DNA of 64,000 bases from Heracleum sosnowskyi (lineage: Eukaryota; Streptophyta; Magnoliopsida; Apiales; Apiaceae), in NCBI GenBank assembly GCA_030848705.1, contig CM061243.1:102236436-102300435 (forward strand), in the 5' to 3' direction. The notes beneath the pieces were generated by a model, which was not told the DNA's origin, did not search any database, and saw nothing but the letters and a program-made list of their open reading frames with translations. Made by a program: the position numbers and the translations under genes. Shown here piece after piece: positions 1 through 10,093 of the stretch. How positions within the stretch are numbered: position 1 is the first letter of the stretch; each line of letters opens with the position of its first letter.

Positions 1-419
1 GGTGTTGCGTTATTATAATGTTGAATAAAGGAGAGATTCAAGAAAGGAAAGCGAATCCAAGTTGAGAATAATGTTTATGACATGGTATTTCCCTCGGCCA
101 AAGATTCAACAGCATAATTGGACAACCAGCTATCCCTTATAACATTGTCAAATTTCCTTTATTTTGCACCTCCAGAATCTCAAGTATAAGAGGATCTCCA
201 ACATCAACAACCCCCTATTTCACTCTTAAAAATGACATGAAAAATAAAACTTCTAATAAGTTATTATATTATATAATGTGCCAACTTGACGTCAATGCTC
301 TTTATTTATAGCTTATTTATTTTTTAGACTCCACTATGACAAATATTAAATTTTATATAAGTATTATAGGGTAAGAATTCCAGAAAAGATGAATATCAAT
401 TTTTTACATACTCTTGAAG
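1..419. other. AT-rich intergenic DNA, no gene seen
   Basis: No reading frame, RNA gene or clear repeat end was recognised here. The base composition is AT-rich and resembles ordinary plant intergenic sequence. Confidence 0.5.
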
Positions 420-720
420 TGAAGAAGAGTCTCAAGTGTAAATGGGCCCACATCCACGTCATTGCACAAACTCATAACTGACCACCTTTGTAAAAATCGA
501 CCATTCACATTTTATTAAATTGTTTCACTAATTTTTTTGAAAGGTGTCACGTTCTTATTGGCTAAGACCAAGCAGGTGTCCGAATCTACTCATTTCCAAG
601 TTACCCAATTTAAAATTTTATTTAATAAATGTTTTTGTACTATATTCATTACAAAAAGATAAATTATAAATGTTATGAGCTCAAAATATAACACTATATT
701 GTAGAAATATCTACAATATA
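420..720. repeat. Remnant of a CACTA-like non-autonomous repeat family
   Basis: This stretch is recognisably similar to 32,440-32,765: both hold, in the same order, a 'cacgtc' segment, 'aactcataac(c/t)gacca', 'gaccattcac'/'ggccattcat', a 'tatcacgtt(t/c)ttattggct'-like segment, a 'ctcatttcc' segment and a region ending near 'atatcactatat'. The second copy lies inside a CACTA-ended element with repeated accgacca motifs, so this is probably an older piece of the same family. No terminal repeat is visible here. Confidence 0.5.
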
Positions 721-737
721 TTATAAGTGACCATTTG

Positions 738-973
738 TGTAACACCCCAGTTTCACATCGAGAAGATTTATGTCTTTAGTTCAGTTTATAAGGCATAATA
801 CTACAACTACTACTAAGTGCACCAACAAATCATGATTTTTTTGGGGCCTGTGGTAGTCTCATGGTTACCCAATTTGTTGAATTTGGGCCAATAGGCTTTG
901 GCTTATTTCGAACTCGGAATTGGAATTTGACCCGATTTCCATAAAGACTCAGGATTTGACCAGGGTTGTGACA
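738..973 (+). repeat. Left LTR of the TRIM-like element
   Basis: About 236 bp beginning TGTAACACCCC and ending GGTTGTGACA, directly followed by a tRNA-primer-like site. The right partner begins TGTGACACTCC at 25,697. No tRNA or 5S-like promoter box was recognised inside it. Confidence 0.6.
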
Positions 974-976
974 TAG

Positions 977-1054
977 GATATCAGAGCCGATTCTCGAAAG
1001 TACGATTAGTTAAGTGATATCAGAGCCGATTCTCGAAAGTTGAATTAGTTAAGT
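977..1054 (+). repeat. Tandem duplication of the primer binding site
   Basis: A 39-bp unit, 977-1015, is repeated at 1016-1054 with a few differences. Each copy starts gatatcagagccgattctcg and so contains the TATCAGAGC core of the initiator-methionine tRNA primer site. Only the first copy lies at the normal distance from the LTR. Confidence 0.75.
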
Positions 1055-1092
1055 CACAGGAGGTGGGGCTGGTGGTTATCGCACAATGTACA

Positions 1093-1586
1093 TGTTAGGC
1101 CGAATTACACAATATATAATCAATATAAGTATATTAATAACAATTGAGAACACTGTTTATGAATCAACAACTGAATTATATAAATAACTCTTCTCTCAGT
1201 GATGTTAAAGAATCACAGAGAGCTGCTAGGTTACAAGAATAATGTATTCAGTATTCGCATCCCTTTTAGGGTTAACCTATCTGTGTTTATATAATACACA
1301 GTTACATAATCAATCTCTAATTGATATTCCTATAAATTAGCTATACAAATCATATAAAATTAGAATTGCTTCTGTCTTCTGTTCCGTTTCCTTAACTGTC
1401 TCAATATATCTTGCTTCTTTCCATCTTCAAGATATATTGCTTCTAGAATCTTTATATTAGCACCGACAGCTAAGGTAAACTTTCTCCACGTCAGACTTTA
1501 ATAAACTCTGACTGGCTTCCAGTAAACTCTGATGAGTACCTGGTACTTAAACACTGATGAACAAACGTCAGCAATTATATCTAACA
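1093..1586 (-). repeat. 3' LTR of SIRE copy A
   Basis: 494 bp, plus-strand ends TGTTAGGCCG and ATATCTAACA. Compared by eye with 25,071-25,564 it shows three substitutions (near 1,357, 1,430 and 1,571) and no indel. It holds two CAGAGTTT octamers on the element's sense strand. Confidence 0.92.
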
Positions 1587-1600
1587 ATCTCCCCCAACTT
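1587..1600 (-). promoter_or_regulatory. Polypurine tract of SIRE copy A
   Basis: On the minus strand this reads AAGTTGGGGGAGAT directly before the 3' LTR. It is the usual primer site for plus-strand DNA synthesis in copia elements. Confidence 0.85.
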
Positions 1601-1731
1601 GTGCATAATAAAGATGTACAAGTTAATAGATAATTGATGATGTCAAAACATATAACAAATGCAGTGTTTAAATATAATCAGAGTTTAACTTTAACTTAGA
1701 ACAAAAAACTTTAAAAACTTACAGTCAGACT

Positions 1732-2901
1732 TTACTTAATCTCTTCAATATCAGGCACTGTCCTGAGATAGTCAATAAGTAGCCTCCTTTCAGCTTTTTC
1801 CAGCTCATCTACCATGACCCCTTTCAATTCCTTGAGTTCTGGATCACTTTCTCCAGTCTGGTAGATAGCAGCTCTCAGAGAATAAATGCTGTTCTTCCTC
1901 ATTTCATTCCCTAGCCGAATATAGTAAGATTTGTCAGACTCTAAGTTGAACTCCAAAACTTTTATACCCAGTGCAGTATTGAACTTTGCACTGTTTCTCT
2001 TCATCTCAATAATCTTTCCATAAGCATCTCTGTACTTAGGAGTATAAGCACTAGAAACACCTCCTCCAAGCATAGCTTTTGTTTTCAGCATCCTTTCTCT
2101 TAGAACTAGAGCAGCATTGTGAGTACTTCTATTTTTGATTTTGAGAAGATATAGAACATACTCAAGCTCTTCCCATAGCTTTATTTGAACATCAGCTTCT
2201 CCTATTCTGTATACTCTTCCATCAGACATAAAGTATAACATAAACTCTTTCTTTAACCCTTTGTGGTAAATCATCTGAACAGACACTAGTTTGTCAAGAT
2301 TTTCTTGAGTAACCCCAACACCAGGTTCTGCCAGTGATGTTTGATCTAGAGGTCTGTTATTTATCCTTTTCTCTCTATGTGAACCCAAACCAGACTTATC
2401 ATAAGATTATTTTCCAAGTACTGTTCTGGTTTGAAGAAAATTCACAGATTCTGGCTTCAGAGTTTCAGGCAGTATAGGTCTTTTGAATCCTTGGAGTTGT
2501 GTAGATAATTTAGTTTGCACAACTTGAGCAATGTCAGAGGTTGTCACAACTTTAGTAGAAACATCAACATGAGCAACGTCAGAGGTTGAATAATTCTTCT
2601 TTGGTAACTGCCCTTCTTCTACCAGTATACCCTTTCCTTTATCAGTATTGGCAATCACAGGCCTCCTTGTGTATTGTATACTCTGTTGAGTATTTTCTTT
2701 GATAGAAATTCCAATTTCTTTCTTTCTAGGAGCCTTTACTGATTTCTTCTTATAAGTACCAGCTTCAATCTTTTTCTGGTGTTCTTTAGCAAGAAGCTTC
2801 ATCTCAGCATTTATATCTTCAACTGTGGCTTCACCACCATATTCTTCCATGAAAATCTTAGCAGCAATCTCTTCATCAGTAGTTGGATTTGATGAAATCA
2901 C
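1732..2901 (-). pseudogene. Env-like third frame of SIRE copy A, C-terminal part
   Basis: Two open segments, 2,901-2,407 (164 residues) and 2,388-1,732 (218 residues), are in the same frame and separated by one TAA stop at 2,407-2,409. This is therefore one broken frame. The first segment is lysine-rich and low in hydrophobics; the second has charged, helix-prone stretches (for example around EELEYVLYLLKIKNRS) and ends DIEEIK. No transmembrane segment is obvious. Its place between pol and the purine tract matches the env-like ORF of SIRE elements, a family-based inference. Upstream (2,902-3,069) the frame has further stops and several NSE/NSG repeats. Confidence 0.6.
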
Positions 2902-3069
2902 TAGACTTTTAAGTCTTGAAGAAGATTGACTACCAGAGTTTAACCTTTCAGAGTTTGTCTATCTAGCAGAGTTTGACCTAAGTCACCCTTGCTCTTGAGA
3001 AGACTTTGACCTTTTCTCTGTTTCCCTGCTTCCTCCATCATTTGAATCATCCCTCAGTCTCAAAGTTGG

Positions 3070-3492
3070 TACTCTGGGATATGGCAATATCAATCTTGGA
3101 AGTGTCATCATCAAAAATGTAGCTCTAGTGTCAGGACTCAAGCATAATCTGCTTTCTGTGAGTCAAATCTGTGACAGAGGATACCATGTAGATTTTCATA
3201 CTGAACATTGTGAAGTTATCAGCAAATCTACAGGGAAAGTTGTTCTAGTTGGACACAGGCACAATAACATCTATGAAGCAAGTTTGGTAACAGACTCTGA
3301 AGGAAAAACTGTGTGTCTATCTGCAAGAATGTCAAATGAAGAGAGTTGGAAATGGCATAAGAAGCTCTCTCATCTAAACTTGAACAACATCAATGAGCTG
3401 ATTCGAAAAGATCTTGTAAGAGGACTTCCAAAGTCAATAATTAGCTTAGATGGTCTATGTGATTCTTGTCAAAAGGCCAAGCAAAGGAAGTC
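3070..3492 (+). pseudogene. Reversed fragment of SIRE pol inside the env-like region
   Basis: This 423-bp piece reads on the plus strand, opposite to the rest of copy A. It encodes the end of the protease region and the GAG-pre-integrase zinc domain (SGLKHNLLSVSQICDRG; HKKLSHLN; LCDSCQKAKQ). It nearly matches copy A's own pol at about 22,085-22,510, but keeps five T/A where copy A's pol has four, so it lacks that frameshift. Both junctions fall inside env-like sequence: env-like N-terminus at 3,505-3,669 and the C-terminal part below 3,069. It is not a functional unit. A replication-time template switch is a plausible origin. Confidence 0.85.
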
Positions 3493-3504
3493 TCTAATTT
3501 GAGA

Positions 3505-3669
3505 CCCAGACAGCTTCATTGGTTCAGTGAGAGCATGTCCAATATCAGAATTTGTCAAGAAACGCTGAATCAAGTGAAACGCCTCTGGTGAATTGACAGT
3601 GTTTAGTGGTGCTGCATAATTGTTTGGAACAAATTCTAATCCAGAAGAAACAAACGCTGTTGTCGCCAT
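3505..3669 (-). pseudogene. Env-like third frame of SIRE copy A, N-terminus
   Basis: The start MATTAFVSSGLEFVPNNYAA is matched by 42,808-42,579 (MATTVFHSVGLEFVPNNYAA), which defines the start codon at 3,669. The frame is cut after about 55 residues by the reversed pol fragment. The function of this family is unknown; the env-like label rests on position in SIRE elements, not on recognised fusion or membrane motifs. Confidence 0.6.
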
Positions 3670-5049
3670 TAGTTAGAAGTGAGAGAATAACAAAGAAACA
3701 TATGTAAAAGCTCGAAAGAGTTTGTAAGTGGAAAGGTGTTTGTGAATATGTGTGTGTGACAATAGATGTGAATTGAAGTAAGATGTGAAAGGTTTAGACG
3801 TATGTTTGTGTATTGTATAAATATGAAATTCAAAATTAAAAACTGAACAATTTTTAATCATTAATACACAACTGTCTTACTCCGTTAACTGTGTGAGTGG
3901 GACACGTGGCACACATGCAATGACTGACAGCAAATAATTGACAGTTTCCAATGCGCATGCGCAGTAAAAACAACAATAATTACCGCCTTTTACACTTTTC
4001 TAGACACTCAACCTCTCTCCTCTGTTTAATACAAATTAGAACCGTTACCAATCATACTCTTTTTATTTTCAAGAATGTTTTCTCAAAATTGTTAACTGTC
4101 TGAAACAAATAATTAATTTTAATCATCAGAGATTAAAATAAAATTACCTCAGCGTAGAGTACACATTTCATCAGTGTTTACCAATCCTCCTCCTTTATAA
4201 ATAAACTCTTTTCACAAACTGGACAGGTGTGAGTATTTTTGTGTGTGAATAGCAGAGTGTACTGAATATACATATTTAGATCATCTCAAAGTGCATAAAA
4301 TCCACAAACTAAAGCAGTAAAAACTGGTTGCTCAAACTCTCATATAAAATAAAATCTGATTTTTATATCTAAACTCTGTATTCTGATATCCTTTCATTTG
4401 GATATATCTTTTATTTTCACCCCCTTTATATATATAATTTTTTTTTTATTTTTCCAGTAATCAGTGGTTGGCACTAGTCACCAAAAATCAAAGATTTTAG
4501 CCCTTATTTCATACAATAAGTTCCTGGATCTTCCTAGGCACAACATGATCTCAAAGGAATTTGTGCTCTTTTTGGCATCTTTTGATTTGAGGGTGAAATA
4601 TTTGTAACTAATTTTCAGAGTTTAGACTTTTCATCAGTTAATACAATTAATTTATGAGAGAAAATGCAAACAGCTAATACAGACTCATTGTATAGGATCA
4701 ATAAACTAAGAGATGATATAAATATAGAGACAGTATCATGCTGTGTAAAATTTCTGCACATTTTGAAATCAGAATTTATATTACTTAGAAGGATTCATGA
4801 TTACTTACTGAAAATCATGCTTCATACAAATTTCTTCATCGGTCCATGTGTTTCAGACAAAAATCACAATCAGAGTTTGACATCAGACTTTAACTGACAG
4901 AGTATGACTGACACTATATTACTAACAGAGTATAACTAACAGAGTTTACTATCAGAGTTTAACATGCTGGTACAAATAACAGTTAACACATGCAAAGAAC
5001 CATGAGCATAAAATCAATCATGTATTGAGTTTGAATCTAACCAGTATCT
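3670..5049 (-). other. Non-coding spacer between pol and env-like frame of SIRE copy A
   Basis: No supported reading frame. It contains a short alternating-purine/pyrimidine TATATATA run near 4,430 and, at 4,610-4,970, repeated CAGAGTTT octamers and CAGAGTAT variants. The spacer may carry signals for a subgenomic env-like RNA, but none can be shown from sequence alone. Confidence 0.5.
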
Positions 5050-5270
5050 CTAGTCAAAACCAGAGATCATTCCAAGTTCATTTACCAGTCTTGTAAAGGT
5101 AGCTTCACTCAAAGGTTTGGTGAAGATATCTGCAAGCTGTTGGTCTGTAGATACAAAATGAAGCTCAATGTTTCCTTCTTCCACATGTTCCCTGATAAAA
5201 TGATACCTTATGCTGATGTGCTTGGTCATGGAATGCTGTACTGGATTACCTGTCATAGCAATAGCACTTT
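5050..5270 (-). pseudogene. RNase H tail of SIRE copy A pol
   Basis: The last 70 or so residues of copia RNase H (MTGNPVQHSMTKHISIRYHF; LADIFTKPLSEATFTRL) ending at 5,050-5,052. The frame is continuous with the main pol frame across the Ty3 insertion: removing 5,276-19,537 and one GATTA restores the order seen in copy B at 46,640-46,660. It is separated from the rest of pol by 14 kb only because of that insertion. Confidence 0.9.
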
Positions 5271-5275
5271 GATTA

Positions 5276-8200
5276 TGTAAGACCCCAGATTTTGGGTAGA
5301 ATTAAAACTTTTATTATATGTTGATGTAAATATGGATAGTGGCAATGACTTTGAGAATCAAGTTATGAAATGAATATGAATTTCGGTTTTCAAACATTTT
5401 GAGAATAGTAAGAATGGACTGAACACATAAATAAGAACAATCAATCTGGAAGATAAGAATACAATACTCCAGGGAAGGAAAGTATTTTTATGTCATCCAA
5501 ATCAATATCTGGAATACATCCGACAACTCCGTAAACAAGATAGCGTACGCCCGAGAAATCACTAGAACGTTTTCTAAGTGCAAAGAGTAAAGAGAAAATA
5601 GATCAGGAATATTGGAACGGATTTTGATCCAAAGGATTATAGAAAAACCACTGATGAATAGTAACTCTTCATTTAAAAGTTTTTCAGACCACCCTATATG
5701 CGGGACGATATAATAAACTTTCAAAGTCGCATTAGTGATCTACGATGGAAATAAAAGAATGCAGAAGCTCTCAGAATCGGAAAAATAGCATTTTTCGTTT
5801 TCTCCGAAATTTCACCAAAAACGGACTAAATAATTATTATTTGAAGATATTTAAGGATTTAAATTATTAATTCTATGGATATGGATTTGATAAATGAATT
5901 AGAAGTATCGAGAACGATTTCGGTAAAATACCTCGATAGAACCCTCGAGAAACCTTGCGAGCGTTCTACGAAATTAAACGAACCAGAAAAACTACTTTAT
6001 TCCAAGCCAATGCATGTTTGCCAAGTGTCAAGACAAGAAGAGACCAAGGGTGATGACTCACCACATTGGATAAATATCAAGTAATTAAACAAGATAAGAA
6101 GAAAAAGAAAAAGGAAGAGAAATTCGGGAGAGAAATGAGAAGAAAAATGGGAGAGAAAGAAATGATCATAACTTGAGATTCCGTGGTCCGTTTTTGGCGT
6201 TCTACCACTCAAATCGAAGCTCTCGAGAAGCCCGACGTAACCATGGTAAGCAATCACCTCAACTCCGTGATTTACCCCTTCGATTCAGTGATTAACAGTT
6301 GGAGAAGATGATGAATAGTAACTTGTATCTTGTTTTGTTTTGTTTTGATAATGAGTTTGTAGCTTCCAAAGGTTGTATTAAGCAAGAATCTAAGGCTACA
6401 TCAGGAGTATGGCAGAAAGCAAGCTTGGAGGAGGTATAATTTTGAAACCCTTGAATTATTATAAGGATTATGGATGATTAATGGTGTTACGCATGATTAT
6501 AGCCTTAGTTGTTATGATTGGGTTTTGATTTAAGTGATAATGAGTTATATGAACGGAAAGGCATTGCTTGGCCTCAGTTCTATGATATATAAGATGTATG
6601 TGTTATGTGGAGCGATCGTTATGTATTTTGGATGATTTGAAATTTGGGAATATCCGAGTTATAGCCGTCGTAATGCCCAAATTTTTACCTACTGATTGGT
6701 TCTCTGTTTTTCCTCTGTTAGAGCTCGACCCTTGAGTCCTACTGCCCATGATTGTGTAGTTTATGTTATAAGCTTCGTAATGATATGTGATTCGCCTAAT
6801 TTGGCCGAATGGTTTAAGAGTTATGCTAGTTTTAGTAATCGTGGTTCAAAAGGTTGCATCGCAGAAATGTAACTACTTTGATGCTAAGTCAAAGACCTCT
6901 AAGAGTCGAATCCAAATGTGAAACTTTGGGATATAATGCTAAGGACAGTTAGCAAGCCTTGTGCGAAGATTTCGAATCAAAAAGATTATTAGTTGATTTT
7001 ATAAAAATGTTTTAGCCGAGGTTGCGCAAGTGTAAATTCACTGAAAACAAGACTTAGAACCAAGGTTCCAAATGGTTAAGTATAACTTGGATTTGAGGAT
7101 GGATTTCGAACCAAACTTATGATATAAGTATTTGATGAATAACATGGATTTAGTATGACGTTAGAGCAAGCAAGTAATGCCTTGGTTGTGTTTCGTTTAT
7201 GTGTTTAAGCATTGAGTACAAGTGGATTATCCAGGGGATTAATCGTACGTTTTCTTTGACTTTGTCTAGATTGTCCGGCATCGTCGCGAACCCCTATCAC
7301 TTCTCGAGCATCAGGCAAGTTTACTAAACCTTACTCTATTATTCAGAGTATGTATATTTTCCAATGGTCAATACTTGTGTGTTCCCAATTTATATACCAA
7401 ATCTTTGTTGCAAGTATTGTGGCAAGTTTTCTAAATCTATAATTTGAAGTATTGATTATATATTACTGCTTTTGCCATGTGTGGAGTTATACAGTTTTGC
7501 GATACATGTTATATATTGTATAAAATAGAATTTGATTTTGGTTTATATACGAGCTTTGAGATAATGTACTTATGAACCGGTATACCTTGTAGCTCTAGAG
7601 ATAAGAGCATACTTCTTGTTTTCGACTCTAGACCGGGAGTCAGTATTTTGAGATATAGAGATAGCCGTGGAAATCCGGAGGGATTCCAGCGGCAGTGTAC
7701 TAATTATTTTGAGGACTGCTATTATTAAACATTAATTATATTTCTAAAAAGTATTAATTACCTGGAAATGATTTGAGGAATGTTATTTGAATATTACTTC
7801 ATTCGAAGGTTATTACTTGGAAATGATTTGAGTATGGGCTTCTAAGCTAGATCTGGGATATCAGCTATAAGCCAGGATTTTATATTTGCCCTAGGATAAG
7901 GGCGTGTGATTTTCTTGAAAAATCGGAATTGATTATATTTTGTATATGTTAAAGGTTATTTTCCGATAAAGATATCGGGTAACTGTTATTCGAGGGTTAA
8001 TTATTTTATTTAAGGAATATTATTTATGAATATTCATTTGAGGATTATTGACTTTAAGAATATTATTTATTAATATTCATTTTAAGAATATTATTTATTA
8101 ATATTCATTTGAGGATTATCGACTTACAGAATATTATTTATATTCATTTGAGGATTATTGACTTAAAGGATATTACTTTCATTTGAGGATTACTGACTTT

Positions 8201-10077
8201 AAGAATATTATTGTGAATATTCATCTGAGGATTATTTAATGAATATTATTTTGAATATTCATTTGAAGATTGATTATTTATTTAATGAATATTATTTTCA
8301 AATATTCATTTAAGGATTATTGATTTAATGAATATTATTTTCAAATATTCATTTAAGGTTTACTCATTTAATAAATACGATTGATTATTTTCAAATCAAA
8401 AAGAGGTTCCCAAAACATTGTTTTTCCATTTGAATCTGTCTTTTAAGAAGATTCAAAGGCTCGCTCAACTATCAAAAATATGGGAAACCTGATTTAAGTA
8501 ACTACTACTCTTTTTTTAAACTCTCAATTCAAAAACTGTCAAGGGACAGATATTTTCTTGGAGCAATTTAATTGCTGTCAGTCAAATATTGTGTTACCAC
8601 CTCAATGATCGAGGGGTAAATTCATGGAACAAGTCGATATCCATTAACAAGCATAGCTTGGGAAATATTGGAGAATCTTCCTTTCCAACCTAGATATAAC
8701 TACTTAGTGGAGTCGTATCAACAAGTGTTACACTTGGGGAAAGGAGGACGATCTTTACGTTTCAGAGTCATGGATTTCATCTGAACTAGGAGTGGTGTAA
8801 GTGGTCTAGTTGCGCGGACCCATCCAATTTTTATTGCCCCAAATGGGCCGGGAGGTCACAGTAAGGCGGTAGACAATGTCAGGCTGTCGTGATTCTTCCA
8901 TCTACATGTAGAAACCTATTTGAGCGGTGCGACCTGCTACTGATCATAGCAAGGTTAGGCACAGCGGGCGCGGTAGCAACTCCGGTATTGGTTCATCATC
9001 CAATTTGGATATTCCTGCAACATGTATTGGGGTGAAGAACCAAACTTGTTGGCAGGGGGTCGAAAAGTGTTTGGGAATGAAGTGACAACAAATTCATGCA
9101 ACTTCATCTTTTATTCTATAAGTTATGACTCTGGTAAAAACCTGATTAAGGATATATATGCCTAAGTGGATTTTGGGTTACGGAAATGTTATATTAATTT
9201 TCCTCGTAACTTCCTCTTTTATATCATATGACTCTGTGGATACCTTACATAACATGAGTTATGGTAAGGAAGTTGTTTATACTGAATCATCTTATAACTT
9301 CTTTTAAGTTATGTGTTGATATTCTGCTTACATAGCAGATATTTTTGGAAGAGTTATATTGGTTTACTTTGAAACCTTATCTTTTATATTATACTAGAAC
9401 TTTGTTCATAATATAGCAAAAGCTTGCAGAAATATTATGAAATGATATTTGAAGTACATTAATGGTACTGTTTTGGGAATACATTCCGATAAGGAAATAC
9501 TTTCAGTATCGAGATATTTTGACAAATTATTGTCTTATACCCGCTTTATTCTGGGTTGAGTTAAAGGCACGATCATGCCATATTTTTATTACCTTGCTGA
9601 GCTATCGTTCACTCTTGCTATTGTTTTATATATATTATATAGCAGCGAAGCAGGATGCCAATGGGACGGCACATACCCCGCAAGGCGTTTCCATAAACCG
9701 TTTTTAGCAGTGATCCCGGGAGTAGTACGAACCAATCGAATCAGTCTACGACTTTGGTATTCAACTCATGTATCGACAGGAATGGTATAAGAGGATTGTG
9801 AGCATCAGAAGGCTAAGTTGGTAATGTAACAATACTTAGAAATTGTATCAGTAACAGATTCAAAAGACATTTGGGTATTGTAATAAAGGTTATTTATTCC
9901 GCAATTGTTGTATTGTGTCGTTTCTGAGACTCTAACCTGTGTGTGTGCGTGTGTGAGACCTATGTTGTGGGGTCATGAACAGGTAAATTATGAATGGTGT
10001 GAGTATTACAGGTAAGGCAAGGAGTACATGGATTGTGACAACCCTAAATCCCTGACCCCGGATTTGGGGCTGTTACA
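5276..10077 (+). repeat. 5' LTR of the Ty3 element (4.8 kb)
   Basis: 4,802 bp. By eye it differs from the 3' LTR by roughly 16-17 substitutions and one 12-bp indel (7,410-7,421 present here, absent there). Small open frames such as 9,462-9,707 are shared by both LTRs but resemble nothing known. An AT-rich repeat block lies at 8,010-8,375. Confidence 0.93.
8010..8375. repeat. AT-rich degenerate tandem repeat in the 5' LTR
   Basis: About ten imperfect units built on gaatattatttatgaatatt and catttgaggattattgactt, spacing roughly 35-50 bp. The AATATT cores are self-complementary. The same block is at 17,470-17,835 in the other LTR. Confidence 0.8.
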
Positions 10078-10081
10078 GAGA

Positions 10082-10093
10082 TGGTATCAGAGC
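10082..10093 (+). promoter_or_regulatory. Primer binding site of the Ty3 element
   Basis: TGGTATCAGAGC, the usual match to the 3' end of initiator-methionine tRNA, four bases after the LTR ends in TGTTACA. Confidence 0.9.

Noticed and set aside
738..973. Cassandra-type TRIM
   Set aside because: Cassandra LTRs contain 5S rRNA promoter boxes; none was recognised here.
5488..6257. Small frames on both strands near the LTR start, duplicated at 14,960-15,729
   Set aside because: Same reason: LTR sequence, no start context or similarity, copied with the LTR.
9462..9790. Two plus-strand open frames of 81 and 71 codons in the 5' LTR, repeated at 18,922-19,235
   Set aside because: They lie inside the LTR, overlap in two frames, resemble no protein, and are kept only because the LTRs are nearly identical.
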